Assembly (NCBI GenBank): GCA_023548195.1
Contig: JAJHZJ010000601.1
Span: 310,001 to 374,000 of the forward strand
Length of the DNA stretch: 64,000 nt
From: Bettongia penicillata ogilbyi
Taxonomy: Eukaryota; Chordata; Mammalia; Diprotodontia; Potoroidae
Reading direction: 5' to 3'
Shown: in pieces, positions 36,461-48,875 of the stretch
How the letters are laid out: each line of letters opens with the position of its first letter
How positions within the stretch are numbered: the first letter of the stretch is position 1
Made by a program: the position numbers and the translations under genes
The notes under the pieces: generated by a model
What the model saw: only the letters and a program-made list of their open reading frames with translations
Told to the model about the DNA's origin: nothing
The model's database searches: none

Positions 36461-37670
36461 CTTCAAATTCCATCTATTCATCCATTCAATTCTATCTATT
36501 TAGTTTCCATTTTCCCTTCTACCACCTTGAGATTTGATGGCAGAACTTGTTGGATTACACAGTGCATCAGTGTAATTCAATCAAATTTTCACCCTACACT
36601 GAAATAACGGTCTTGCACATCGTGAATTCTTAGTTAACAGCTATAAATTCTCCAGCTAAATATAAACATTGTAAGGTTAAAAGCTATTTTTTTTAAAGTT
36701 CATTGCAAACAATGCACTTATCCAATAGGTTGGGCTTAATCAGTGCTCAAAGAGTCTATCATTGACCCCGGTGAGATAATCAAACAGACAATTAATTAAA
36801 GACATTTTTAGTTTTCTAGGCTGAAAAATTTATGTAAGACAAAAGAAACATGGAAGATCATGGAAGCATGGAGTTTAAAACCTGGAAAGAAATTTAGAGA
36901 TTATCTATCCCAATTTGCTCTTCATACAGAGAGGGTGAAAAAAGGCCTAGAGAGGTAGACTGGCAAGTAGCAGTTCAAAAACTTCACAGCTTGAAGGAAA
37001 CATTAACAGTTAATAAACTGCAACTTCTTATTTTGTAGGTGAATAAGCCTGGGCCCACAGTAGGCAACAATTCCAAAAAGCTGGAGGGATCGAACCTGCA
37101 TGGGATATTATATCCATTTTACCGATGAAGAAACCAAGGTATCAAAAGAATTATAGATTATAGATCAGAAATCAGAGATTGCACTTGGGAGGACACTTGA
37201 ACACATTTAGTCCAATTCTTTAGTTTTGTACTTTAGGAACCTGAAATTTAGAGAAATCATGTGACTTGTCCAAGGCTATAGCTAACAAATGTCACATTGC
37301 ATTTATATAGTGCTACAAAATGCAGTTTTATGTGTGTATGTGTGTATATTTATACATACATATACACACAAACATATATGCATACACACACTCAAATATA
37401 ATTCTCATTCTACCTACCAAAAAGCCCTGTGAAGGAGTGAGAGTTTGTATTAACCAACTTTTCCAAATGTAGAAGGAGAAAAGCAAAATTCCTTAAAAGA
37501 CTTCATTCCTGTAGTACCAATGTGCTTCTCTGGGGTACTGGCATTTTAAAGATAGTGAGAGGGAAAAGACAGAGCTTAACATGAAGAATAAAGAAATAAT
37601 GAAAGCATATAAAATCCTATGGAAAATGAGTGGGTGAGATATTTTGAATGAAGGGCAATTTTACAGAATT
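36461..37670. other. Intergenic with MIR-like pieces
   Basis: A weak minus-strand MIR-like piece lies at 37090-37300 (CCATTTTACCGATGAAGAAACC region) and a TG/CA microsatellite at 37330-37395. No gene. Confidence 0.4.
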
Positions 37671-37770
37671 ACACCATTAATAACTGAAGGAAAAAATTGA
37701 CTCCATGGAAGGGAAAAACCAAAACAAGATGTTTTACTTTTTTGTGGTACTAAAGAATTGAAAATAAAAC

Positions 37771-37940
37771 AGGCACCCAATAATTGGGGGTTGGTTGAAC
37801 AATTCACTCCTGCATGAAATATCATAAGACATGATGAAATATGAGGAATACAGGGAAACATGGAAAGACTTAAATGAACCGATGCTTAGTGAATTAAGAG
37901 CAGGGAAAACAATGCATATCAATGATGTTAGATAGAATCA
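37771..37940 (+). mobile_element. Old L1-type fragment
   Basis: GGTTGGTTGAACAATTCACTCC, GGAAACATGGAAAGACTTAAATG, GAATTAAGAGCAGGGAAAACAATG resemble the region after L1 ORF2 that is also seen at about 3430-3580. Confidence 0.5.
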
Positions 37941-38364
37941 CATGTAATGTTTCCTGCCAGTGACATCTGGACTTAGAAAACCATATATGAACATTTTCTA
38001 AGCTCTATTCAATCTTATTTATTTTGTGAATTATTTCTTAATGGGGATGAATATTGATATATATGATTTACTTACAAGAAAGAGACAGCAGCAAAATAAA
38101 GTATGTGCTCTATTATTATAATTATTAAGTTTGGACATTAAGAAAAGTTGAGGGGGAATAATCTTCTCTTAACTGCAAGGGAAGTGACCCAGGGGTATGA
38201 AAGGGTCCATATGCTATCAGATGTGGTAAATGTGTTGTCTGGTTTTACTGATATTTTTTGTTTTTTTAGTGTCCATTTAAATATGTGTTATGAGAGAATT
38301 TTATTAAAAGGAGTTACATATCTCAAAATTAATATGATATACTAAGATAATGATCTCTTTTTTT

Positions 38365-38925
38365 TAAAGATACGAGCAAAAATGTTTTTTGACCTTCCAT
38401 GGCTTCCCATTGCTTTCAGGATCAAATCTAAAGTCATCTGGCTTTTAAAACTCTGCAGTACCAGGCCTGTTCCTACTTTGCAGTCTTCTCAAACCTTTTC
38501 CCTATCCACATACAATGTGCTATGCATACACTTGTATCTCTGCTGTTCCAAGAAACTCAATCTCCTTACTCTAGGGATTATCATTGGCCATTCTCTGTTT
38601 GAAATGCTCTCCCTCTAAATCTCCAGATCCTGGCTTTTTTCAAGTATCAGTTAAATTCCTATATTCTACAGGAAGCTTTTTCTGGTTCCGTTTAATGTTA
38701 ATGCTTTCCCTCTATGATTTTCTTCAGTTTGTCATACACACACATGTAGTTTGTACATGTTTGTTTACATATTGTCTTCCCATTGTTATCTCAGTTCTAT
38801 TAGATTCCTTAAGGGTGAGGACTTTTTTTTTCTTTTTTGTCTTTTCCTTGTATCTTCCATTGTTTAGAGTGAAACACTGACATGTTAGGGACATAATCAA
38901 TGTATGTTGATTAGACTTGAAGAGA
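38365..38925 (+). mobile_element. L2 LINE 3' end
   Basis: The ordered L2 landmarks are clear: CTTCCATGGCTTCCCATTGC, TTTCAGGATCAAATCTAAAG, CAGTACCAGGCCTGTTCC, GAAATGCTCTCCCTC, ACAGGAAGCTTTTTCTGG, then TTAAGGGTGAGGAC. Two overlapping plus-strand open frames here are chance products of the repeat. Confidence 0.85.
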
Positions 38926-39178
38926 TCAATGCCTTCACAATTGATTAATTTATATACCATTAATGGGCTTCAATTGTTGTATTCATAGAGACATTGTTGG
39001 TCGTCATTATAGATGCCTTCTCTGGAAATTAACTGGTAAAATCCTCCACTCTTACTTCCCCATCCCCCCAAAATGATAGTACAAAAATCTAGTTAATTAT
39101 GGTGACTCACTGCCACCTATACACATCACCCCATTCAAACTCAAATGTTCATAGAACTTAGGAACACAAAGACTATTT

Positions 39179-40111
39179 TTATTTGGCTAAACATATTCTA
39201 CTTATCACTTTTGTCATGGCCTCTTTCACATCTTTGTTTCGCAGGCTGTAGATCATGGGATTCAGCATGGGGATTACTGTGGTATAAAACACAGCCACCA
39301 TTTTCCCCTGTTCAACTGACTCCTCAGTGGGGCGCCTGAGATACATGAAGATGAGAGTCCCATAAAATATAACAACAGCTGTCAAGTGGGATCCACAGGT
39401 GGAGAATGCTTTCCTCCTTCCTTCTGAAGAACGCATTCGGAGGATAGCAATGAGAATGAACAGATAAGAAATAATTATGACAGTCAGAGAGTATGTGAAG
39501 TTAATACCAGCAAGTATAATCATTGTATATTCCTTTACATATGTTCCAGCACAGGCCATCTTGATAAGTGGAGGATCCGCACAATAGAAGTGGTTAATTT
39601 CAATATTTCCACAAAAATACAACCCATAAGTCCATAATGTTGCTGCCAAACTAGTGAGGAATCCATATATATATGGGAAAGAGATCAATCGAATACAGAC
39701 AATTCTTGACATTTTACTGCCATAGAGCAAAGGGTTACCAATTGCCATGCAACGATCAAAGGCCATCACAGCCAGAATAAATATTTCTACATGGACAAGG
39801 GCAATGAAGAAAAAGCACTGAAGTAAACAGCTGGAATAGGAAATAGTTTTAGTTTCTGATATCAAATTTTCCAGCATTTTGGGGGTGACATTGGTTGAAA
39901 ACCATACATCCACAAAAGACAGATGACTGAGGAAAAAATACATAGGGCTACTGAGCTGAGGACTGACCTTGATCAAGATAATCATGCCCACATTTCCCAC
40001 AATAGTGATTACATACACTATTAGAAAAACAACAAAGAATATAAGTTGTAATTCCTGGTGACTTGTCAGTCCAAGAAGAATGAATTCTGTCACATCGGTG
40101 AAATTGAGCAT
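39179..40111 (-). CDS. OR5M3: Olfactory receptor, OR5M3-like (class II, intact, DRC variant)
   Basis: A single-exon odorant receptor. From [17 protein letters not shown] it is 310 residues, the family norm. An in-frame upstream ATG at 40138 would add [10 protein letters not shown] prefer the inner start because it fits the family, has A at -3, and gives the usual NFT glycosylation site at residues 3-5. Visible marks: GN (40-41), PMYFFLSHL (56-64), Cys95 and Cys177, MAFDRC (116-121), SY in helix 5, KAFSTCGSH (234-242), PMLNPMIY (281-288). The helix-3 DRY motif reads DRC (codon TGC), which could weaken G-protein coupling; everything else is intact. The long block [20 protein letters not shown] fits my recollection of OR5M3. 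It lies on the same strand as the other two receptors, as in a conserved OR cluster. Confidence 0.95.
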   Translation of the reverse strand: MLNFTDVTEFILLGLTSHQELQLIFFVVFLIVYVITIVGNVGMIILIKVSPQLSSPMYFFLSHLSFVDVWFSTNVTPKMLENLISETKTISYSSCLLQCFFFIALVHVEIFILAVMAFDRCMAIGNPLLYGSKMSRIVCIRLISFPYIYGFLTSLAATLWTYGLYFCGNIEINHFYCADPPLIKMACAGTYVKEYTMIILAGINFTYSLTVIIISYLFILIAILRMRSSEGRRKAFSTCGSHLTAVVIFYGTLIFMYLRRPTEESVEQGKMVAVFYTTVIPMLNPMIYSLRNKDVKEAMTKVISRICLAK

Positions 40112-40138
40112 TTTCTGAAATCTGGCCTCGATGTACAT

Positions 40139-40175
40139 CTATTGATCTGTATTGCCTATTGAGATAAAGAGAAGT
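40139..40175 (-). promoter_or_regulatory. Candidate splice acceptor for OR5M3-like exon
   Basis: On the minus strand CTTCTCTTTATCTCAATAG ends at 40156, 17 bases before the upstream ATG and 44 before the preferred one. Inferred from the pyrimidine tract and AG only. Confidence 0.45.
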
Positions 40176-40985
40176 GATAAAGATACAAATAATTATTTCA
40201 TCCTTCATTTAAATATTGCCTCAGATTCACTCTCTTCGGTCCTTTATAAATGTTTCAATTCCAGTATTTTTTACAATACCACTGAATCACGGCAAGAATG
40301 ACTGCAAAAATGGGATTAGCATCATTTTTGAGAAAACATAAAAAAGTCACTACATAAATACAAAAATAGTTGAAGAATTATATTATTTTAAAAGATATTT
40401 TAGGAAGGACAGTAAACACCCTCAATCAGCAAATCCTCAATTTATAAAATATTACAGTTTTAAAATCTTATAAATTTCATTCTCTTAGCTTTCTTTATCT
40501 CTCATGTTTCACTGAAAAATAATTTTGACTTGCTCTTAGCCTTGACAGAGGCAGTTTCATAGAAAAGTCTCATACAAATTCATGGAAAAATTATCATGTT
40601 ATTTTGTTCAAACACATTATTTTCCTTGCCTGATATTCTATATTTATTTAGACAAGTTAATATACCCAAGCATGTATTAGCTTCTTATTATGCTTCTGGC
40701 ACTGTCCTAAGTACCAGGGATATAAAGAAACGCAAAATGTCTCTATCTCCAAATCCTCCTGCTTTCTTCTTCTCATATGCCAATTTAGCATTAAGTGTTG
40801 GAAACTTTCTGTAACATCAGATCAACTGTATCTATAGGAGTGGTAAGGACCTAACTGTAGCTAGATTAATAGCTGAATAGGTATTTTAATGGAAATGGAG
40901 ATAGAATGATAGTACACTAATTACAACTACCCAGGGAAAATGAAGTAAAAAGAAACAATTGTGGAGACATTCTAACCTCACTTAA
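40176..40985. other. Intergenic, little recognised
   Basis: A short old-repeat motif (CTTCTGGCACTGTCCTAAGTACCAGGG, near 40695) is visible. No gene. Confidence 0.4.
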
Positions 40986-41215
40986 TTCTAGAGCCTTCCC
41001 TCTTTTAATTGTTTTCTCTTTCTCTTGCATACGACTGGTTCAGACATATTTGTTTGCTTATTGTCTCATCTAATTGATTGTGAGTTCCTTGAAAGAACGA
41101 ACCCTCTTTGGCTACTTTTTGTATCCCCAATCAACAACAAGTGCTTAGCACAGTATCTGACATTTAGTAGGTGCTTAATAAATGTTTGTTGACTATTTAC
41201 TATTATCTAAAGCCT
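40986..41215 (+). repeat. L2-type LINE 3' end
   Basis: GATTGTGAGTTCCTTGAAAG, then GTGCTTAGCACAGTATCTGAC, ATTTAGTAGGTGCTTAATAAATG. Confidence 0.8.
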
Positions 41216-41624
41216 TTCCTGAACCTTGCCTCCATATGCTAGTATTCCCTTTTTCCTCGAAGTTATTTTATACTTACTGATCTGTGGATATAATAAAATA
41301 TATTAACAACACCTCCCCACTCTCCTTCTTAAAGAGAATATAAAAATGTAAACTCATTGTTTTCAAATACTGTTTTCTTTGTACCTGTGTATCTCTAGTG
41401 TGACTGGCTCAGTGGTTGGTACATATTAGGTTTTCAATATGAACATAGACTTACAGATGTAGAGATAGAAAGGACCTTGGACACTTTTGTTTTTATAAAT
41501 GAAGAACCTTCACAGTGATTCTGCAATTTTGAAATTAAGAAGATGAAGGGACTTCCTTATGAAGGTATTGCTTGGGTTTACACATAACTTGATGCTAAAT
41601 TTCCAGAAGCTTCTCTATCCTTTA

Positions 41625-41658
<34 letters not shown>

Positions 41659-41875
41659 ATATATAAATATGTGTATATATATATATGTATGTATATACAC
41701 ACACATATATGGCATGTGTGTATGTATATATACACATGTATATGTATATATGTATATATACATATATATTTCTATGTGTGTATGTATATACCTGTGTATA
41801 TATATTTGTCTATTTATGTATACATATATGTATACACACATATATATTTATTAATATATATTAATATATGCTATT
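41625..41875. repeat. TA/TG microsatellite
   Basis: TATATA, TGTGTG, ATGTATATAC repeats that explain the cysteine/tyrosine/isoleucine-rich open frames on both strands. Confidence 0.93.
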
Positions 41876-43465
41876 TTCTTTTATATGATGAACAGTTTAT
41901 TTTCATAGATATGAGAGAAAGCAAGGGAGACAAAGAGAGGGAAAGCCAGAAGCTGAGAAAAATAGAATGCTGAGAATGCAATCCATGCACTTAACTTTCA
42001 GAGCTTTCTTCTAAAAACATAGACATCAAAATATGAGTCCAAAACAATCATTTTACAGATGAAGAAATTAATGCCCAGAGAGTTAAATTGCTTTGCCAGG
42101 ATCAACCAGGAAACAAATGGGAAATCCTTGAGACTCTGCATTAAATGTGAAACTAAGCTTGAGAGATAGCAAAAGTCAAATTCAAAAGATTGAAGTCAAT
42201 TCAGTTGAATAACCATTTACTGAAAGCACGATGATTCAATGGAATGGACATTGACTTTGGAGTCCCTGGTAGCCGAAGTCCACATTGTATCTCTTCACTT
42301 ACTTATTGTATCATTTTTCATTTGGAGGCAGTTCTAATTGTGTTGTGGGGCAGTGTGGTGTAGTCCATAGAGTGATGGTCTCAGAACTATGAAGATAGGA
42401 GATCAGTCTCTACCTCTTTCTCACACTGATGTTGCGACTCTGAGAATGATCAACTCTTGGTGATCCAAGCAACTGAATCCAGGTAACTTGTAAGTCTACA
42501 AGTTATAGACAAAGTGCTGACTAGCATTGCTGGAGGAGTTCCTCTATTAGTAAAGTTATAGGTCCAATCCCAATCCAATTGTTAGGGTTTTTTTTTTTCT
42601 TTTTACATAAAGGCAAAATTTATCCCTGCAACTTATGCATGCTATTAACAGAGCTTCCCTCTGGGGTGAGGGAAGGGGAGACTATTTCCTGTTAGAATAT
42701 TGCTTCTGCAATTCAGCGGCCACTTGGGTACCAGTTGCATTGATACCAGGGTGGAATTAACCGCTTCTTGAATTTTTTCATAAATCACATAATCAATAAT
42801 ATATTCAAAGGGTTTAGAGCAATAAAAAATTAGAGATCATCTCATATATGGCATTTACTTATTTAAATAGACTATAAAAATGAGGTGTAGGGGAGTTAAA
42901 TGTCTTGTTTTTGATCACCCATTTAGCAAAGAGCAGGGCTATGCTTCCTCTCTCCAAATATAGTGCTCTTGCCACCACACCACAGTACCTGTACCTCATC
43001 CAGTACTAATACTGGATCGTATTAGCTTTTTTAGTGACCAGCCCTGACTGGTCAGAAATTCTTAGTCAATTTCAAATAGTTTGTCCTATAACTGGATGCT
43101 GCATGCTGAGTCCAGAGTCTTGCTGATAGCAGGGTATTTATCATAGTGGATGTTAGTCTCAGAACAACCCTAGTGCCATTTTTAGCAAAATAACTTAAGC
43201 ACATGTCTCCCTGACCATGATTTATTAGCACCATTACTATATTTGTAATTTGTTACTGCAAGTTCTGAATGTGTAGTCTAGAGCTCAAGGTTGGCATTTT
43301 GGTTGCAATTTTTCCTAGTTATGTAAGTTGGAACAAATCCTTTCACTGCTCTGGATCTCCTTTTCATCACCAGTAAAAACGAATCTGCTCTAATTGTATT
43401 ACTTGTTTCTGGATGGCAGTGATTAAAATTCTACATAAATGTTGGAGGGGGTGAGGGGGAAAGCA
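41876..43465. other. Intergenic with SINE remnants
   Basis: A MIR-like minus piece lies at 42050-42130 (TTACAGATGAAGAAATTAATG) and a tRNA-headed SINE-like plus piece at about 42345-42460 (GGGGCAGTGTGGTGTAGTCC). No gene. Confidence 0.45.
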
Positions 43466-43715
43466 TTAAGCATGAATTAAGTGCATACTGTGATCAAAAT
43501 ATTGTTAAGCATTTCACAAATATTTCATCCTTACAAGTGTGTGATATGGATGGTACCATTATCCCCATTTTGCATGAAAGAAAGTGAGACTGAAACAGGT
43601 ATAGTGAAATGCCAAGGATCATATGGCTAATCAATATCTGAGATTGGATTTGAACCAAAGTCTTCTTAACTTCATGTCAGGAACTTTATCCTCTGAGTCA
43701 CTTAGCTTCTCCAAT
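43466..43715 (-). repeat. Therian MIR-type SINE (minus)
   Basis: AAGCATTTCACAAATATTTCATCC, GTACCATTATCCCCATTTTGC, GGATTTGAACCAAAGTCTTC, then GAGTCACTTAGCTTC. Confidence 0.75.
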
Positions 43716-43974
43716 ATGAGTTGTAATCATACAGAGGCAAAATATAATGAATTATTTTAAAATGTAAAAATGATTGTATAAAATTATCTTCTTTTTGGTT
43801 CAATGGAATATTTTCCCCTTCACCCTTCATTCATTTGTCCATTCAACACAATTTCATTGAGTACCTACTATGAGTAAGGTACTGTGGAATTTTCAAGATA
43901 AGTAGTATACCCAACCCCTTTCCTGGGCACATTATTAATTATCACAAACTTTTTTTGCCACAAGATTATAGCAC

Positions 43975-44545
43975 CTAGAATTAAAAAGGACATCGAAATC
44001 ATCTAGTTCAATCGCCTAATTATATATTTCATGAAACTGATATAGGAAGGTGGAAAGTCTCTTCCTTAAAATCACATGATTAGTGAATGGCAGAGCAAAA
44101 TTTTGAATATATTCTAATAATTCTGAAGAATTCTAAGTCTAGTGTTCTTTCCTTGAGTTAAAATATTACAATGATTTTCAGTCACTTTTTAAAGAGATAT
44201 ATTTTGTTCACATAAGTCCCATAGATGAATTTACTACATGACTCTTTAAATTGGGACTCCATTGACCCTCTATAGATGATCCAAATGAGGTGGGGAGAAG
44301 AATGCCCTCTATTTTTTCTCAGTTCATCAATTCACGAAGTCACAAGGGATTGAGAGAACAAGAGACATAGATGTCATTGAGTCCAACCTCCTCATTTTAC
44401 AAACTTGAATCTTACATAGGTAAATTGATTTTTTTTCAGGGTCATGGAACTAAATGTTTGAGGTTGGATTTGACTTCAGGTTTTCCTGATTCTAGACCTA
44501 CTAGTCTATCCATTGATGCTCCTCAGAAAGTTGGAAAGATAGCAA
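43975..44545 (-). repeat. Two adjacent core-SINE remnants (minus)
   Basis: 43975-44150 and 44345-44530 each show a CATCTAGTTCAA/CATTGAGTCCAACC start, a CTCATTTTACAAAC-type block and a GGTTGGATTTGACTTCAGG-type end. Probably separate insertions of one old family. Confidence 0.5.
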
Positions 44546-44579
44546 GAAGACCGTCAGTGAAATATCATATGTGATCTCC

Positions 44580-46430
44580 AATGGTAAAGAGTCACTGGGA
44601 GAAAAGAAAAAAAAATCCATCATTTCAGCTTTATACTTCATAATACACATTTTGGATTCCAACTGCAAAGTTGTGTTTATCTTATAGCGATATTTCTGTT
44701 TGGACTTATGAGCACATCATGTTTTAAAACTATTTGTTTGGAAACCCGTGCCACCAGTGTTGAGGAAAAGTTCCTTTGTAACCTGGTTTTAGAGTTTCAT
44801 GGTGGCATTGAGTAAGTAAATGATTTGCCTGGCATCAAACAACTAGTATGTGGAAGAAATAGTATTTGAACCTGATGATTACTAACTTGTAGGTCAAATT
44901 GTCACATATTATATACCATGTTCCCTCTCATAGGCACTTACTAATATTACAATTACCATTTTAAAGCATATTTCAATGCACCAGTCTCTGGAATATCAAC
45001 TTTGTGATGTTAGAAGGAATTTTATGGTTGTCAAGTGCATTTTTTTACAATTTATATAAAATTTGACAATTTTATACTTATTAAGTTAAAAAAATATTTT
45101 AAAATGTTGTAAATCTCGTGGTCCAAGTGGATACACAACTGAAATCTAATATGTTGATTTGAGTACAGGTCTATGTTTGTTGATTATTATGAATATTTCT
45201 TATATGCCTAAGATACTGAATGTATTATGTTGTTTTAAGACAGATAAGATGTGTACTTAACTTCTTCTCAAGAGATTCATAACACAAACTGAGAAAAACA
45301 CAACGTTACAGCCAAACTAATTTTCTATAATCAGGGAAAAGGTGTACACTAAAACCATAGACACATGGAGTTGGTAAGGACTTTAGAGGTTGTATTCATG
45401 ACTAAATAAATACTTAATCTAAAGCATACCTACCATATGATTCTCTAATATTTGTTTTGAAAATAAGTATACTGAGAGGGAAAGTCCCATCTTTCCTTAG
45501 GCTCCAAAGTTTGCTTGAAAATAAGTATAGTGTGACGAAGAGCCACATCAATTCTGAGGCAACCCTATCTACTTTTCGACAACTCTAATTGTTGGGGTTC
45601 TTTTCTTGGCATTGGACCCCAAATGTACTCTTCTGTAATTTCTCCATTGTTCCTTGTTCAATCTAGGGACCCAACAAAATAGTTACAATCTCTCTGCCAA
45701 ATAGCAGACATTCAAACCCTTGAACATAAACGAAATATCCCATGAAAGTTCTCCGTTATCCATGTAATTACCCAATTCATTCAACTGACTTCCCATGATG
45801 TCATCTTGAAGTTTTTCACTATCATTGGTAATGTTCTCTGGTCTCTCTCTGATTTTCAGTGTACTTCTCAAAAAGGAACACTCATACTTCCTTCAGAAAA
45901 ATAATCCATATATGGTTTGACTGGGGAATAGTATAGTAGTGTCATCCCCTCCACAATCCTGGACACTAAGCTCATACACTGATTCATACTGCCTGGATTT
46001 CTGCTTGGTTTCCTTGCTTTCCTGGAGACACCTCCTCCCTAAGGCCTTGCCCTCTGACTTCACAACTCCTTCCAGAGGACTACCATTTGAGGAAGAATTG
46101 TAGCAGTAAACACTCCAGCATACACAGGAGGACCTACTGCACAGGTTCTTAGGTCTGCTTTTCTAACAGGAAAGCAACTTCTAAGGGGTCAACAATCACT
46201 TTAATCAAACACATATACCAATAGAGAAAATGCAAGCAGGACCCACAATCATGACTTCCAACTGTCTGACCATAGGCAATACATACATTATTATAAAAGA
46301 GAGAAGCACCAACATCTGGATTTTCAAAGGGGGGAGGCTTCTTAAAGGGACTGTTCATAGTCTCATCTAGCACAAAAACCTTCTTCCAAAAATAAGTCAC
46401 CAAAAAAAAACCTCAACTGAGAGTATATGT
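44580..46430. other. Intergenic, nothing firm
   Basis: No supported gene. 45580-46380 is less AT-rich and holds the GGGGTTC...GGACCCC block near 45593-45620; I could not assign it. Confidence 0.3.
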
Positions 46431-46436
46431 ATATAT

Positions 46437-46474
46437 CTGTGTGTGTGTGTGTGTATGTGTGTGTGTGTGTGTGA
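46437..46474. repeat. (TG)n microsatellite
   Basis: Nearly pure TG run with one A interruption. Confidence 0.95.
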
Positions 46475-46779
46475 ATACACATATACACTTTTTTCAGAGT
46501 TGGAGGGCACCACCCCTGTGACCCAGTGCCTCATTAGCAATCAGGAAAAAACCAAAAAAAAATGTGGGCCTTCATAGGAAACAAGTCTCCCCTAATCATG
46601 TCTCCCTCAATAGCCCCACCTGAGGTGAATCAATGGGTAGGGAAGATTTTTAGTTGCCATTGCAAGAATCCAAGGTAAGGCTCCCCTTACTGCCATCTGA
46701 GTTCACTCTATACTTGTCTTCCACCTGATCTTCCACCTTGTGTTTTGGTGGGAGTCATCTGCCATAATCATGTCCTGCT

Positions 46780-46930
46780 TTGTTCTTTTCTAACTTCACT
46801 TTATGTGGTGTCTTTGTCCATCAGAATAAAAAATCATTAAGAGTGGGGATTGTGCTGTTTGCTTAGATTTGTGCTTTCAAGCACTTAGTACAGTGACTGG
46901 CATATTTAAAGCATTTAATAAAGGTAATCA
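46780..46930 (+). repeat. L2-type LINE 3' end
   Basis: GTGTCTTTGTCCATCAGAAT, then CAAGCACTTAGTACAGTGAC, GCATTTAATAAAGG. Confidence 0.6.
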
Positions 46931-48620
46931 CTTTACAAGAGACCATCTTTTTTTTTTTCTTCCTGTAACTCTCCATTTTTGTCTCTGTATTTTTGTCTCT
47001 GTCTCACTATAACTGCCTGTTTCTTCTTAAGGTAAGCTAAGATCATTTTAACTATTTGGACTGCCACATTACACTATTGATATTTGCTAAATCTGCAATC
47101 CATGATAAGCAGATAATGTTAAGGAAAATGTATGAGGTTGATTTCCTACTGTTTTACTGTACTTCAGATTAAGCATCACTAATCATAAGACATGTCTCCT
47201 CCTTGTACTTACGAATATCATTTTTTTTACACTTACTACAGTTTCAGTGAGGCAGCCTCTTCCAGTGTCAAAAGACTTTTTCTTAGGAAATTCTTCCTTA
47301 TACTGAGTTGAAATCTGTGTTCTTATAATTTCTACTATTTTGTTCTTAACCTGGCTCCATACCAAAAATATTGGCTTTCTCTTTCACGTGAAATCCTTCC
47401 AAATATTTGAAAAGAACTACCGTATCATAGACTTTATTATATTTTATTTCCCTTTCTCTTTAATTGTTCATATCTTCCTTACCACCAGACCATATTTATT
47501 TTCTCTCAGATTCAGATTCTCTTTTGAATCACAAAATTAGGGAATTGCAGAGATGGAGATAAGACTTCAGAGCTGTCTAATCTAAGGAGTGCTTGCAAAA
47601 GAACGCTCTTAAAAATACATCCCAAAGTAACCATTCAGGCATATTCTGAAGGCCTGCAATAAAATTTACATCACCTCTCAAAGAAGCAGTTTTAGATGTC
47701 TGGGAGTTTTCAATTATATCAAAAAGCATATGACTTCTTAAAATTTAGGAATCATAGAAACATGAGATTTTATATTCATTGCCTATAGCCCTTCATTTCA
47801 TAGATATGATCCTAAAGGTGAACTCTCTTCCTAAAACTTTCAGGCAGAATAAGTGGCAGCAATGGGCTTATGGAATTTATACTGATTACCTAAAAGGAAA
47901 AGACCCCACTTTTGAAAATAACTCTATCTCTGAACTTTCTTATACATTTCTACCTAGTCACTCAATGATCTTTTTACCAGCCATTTCACTGTGCTTCTCT
48001 GACGACTTAACTCCTTTCATTATCTGCACCTGGACCACTCTAGGCTATTTACCAATCCTTAAATCCTTCCAGATCTTCTCACAGTCTTTTCTTGTATGTA
48101 AGCACCAATTTTACCTCCATGAAATTGAACAGATCCTTAAGCATCTTGTGCATTCCTGTTAGAATGACAATAGACCTTCACCACTCATACTGGCATCACT
48201 GTCATCACCCTCACTACTCCGAATGAAAGAAGGCTTGAGTGGTCATATCCTTTAAAAGTAGACCTCCCTGTACCCTTGGTTTTTGGGTTCCTAACACCAC
48301 AAAATTCAACTACAGAACTAAGGTTTTCTCACTTTACATTAAGTGTGTTTTCATGACAACATGTCATCTTCATTCATCATTTCATCGCTGCCCTTGTGGC
48401 ACAAAAAAAGCAAGTACACTTTCTTTTGTAATATCTAACAAAAGTTATTAGACTATCACTTTCATCTCCTAATCACTTGTTGTATCTTCTTTGCTCCCCT
48501 GTAAATATCCCCAGATCTATCATCAAATAGGGGTGAAAGAAGAATAAGAAGAGGAAGAGAGAAGAGACTTGGAAGTAGAGATGATAGTCAAGAAAAAAAT
48601 TATTAAATTTTTTAAAAAAA
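46931..48620. other. Intergenic, nothing recognised
   Basis: Several short open frames with no family resemblance. The one at 47779-48162 overlaps L2-like phrasing (GGACCACTCTAGGC, AAATCCTTCCAGATC) and is probably repeat-derived. Confidence 0.35.
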
Positions 48621-48624
48621 ATTT

Positions 48625-48875
48625 GGTGGAAAAGAGCACAGAACTTAAATTCACGAAAAGTTTGGGTTCAATCTTGACGCTGATGCTAGATATATTACCC
48701 TAGGGAAGCAATTTAACCTCTGCAAACAACAGTTTCTTCACCTGAAATATGTGAGCAACAACAAGAAAAAATGATGATAACAATACCCAGCAGTTGCATA
48801 CCACCTTAAGATTTGTAAATAACTTTTCATATATATTATCTCATTTGATCCTTATGACAACTATCTCTAAATCAA
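48625..48875 (+). repeat. MIR SINE followed by a minus-strand MIR 3' part
   Basis: GTGGAAAAGAGCACAGAAC to CAGTTTCTTCACCTGAAATATG is plus-strand MIR. From about 48775 the order (CCTTAAGATTTGTAAATAAC, TTATCTCATTTGATCCTTATG) is that of the minus strand. Confidence 0.6.

Noticed and set aside
38382..38880. Two overlapping plus-strand frames of 78 and 98 codons
   Set aside because: They lie wholly inside an L2 3' end, which is non-coding.
40112..40138. Longer start for the OR5M3-like gene (adds MYIEARFQK)
   Set aside because: The upstream ATG has T at -3, and the extra residues are not typical of the family; kept as a noted alternative only.
41578..41973. Open frames over 41.6-41.9 kb on both strands
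   Set aside because: Pure TA/TG microsatellite translation.
47779..48162. 127-codon open frame as a possible gene
   Set aside because: Composition and phrases suggest old LINE-derived DNA; no family match, no splice or start context.
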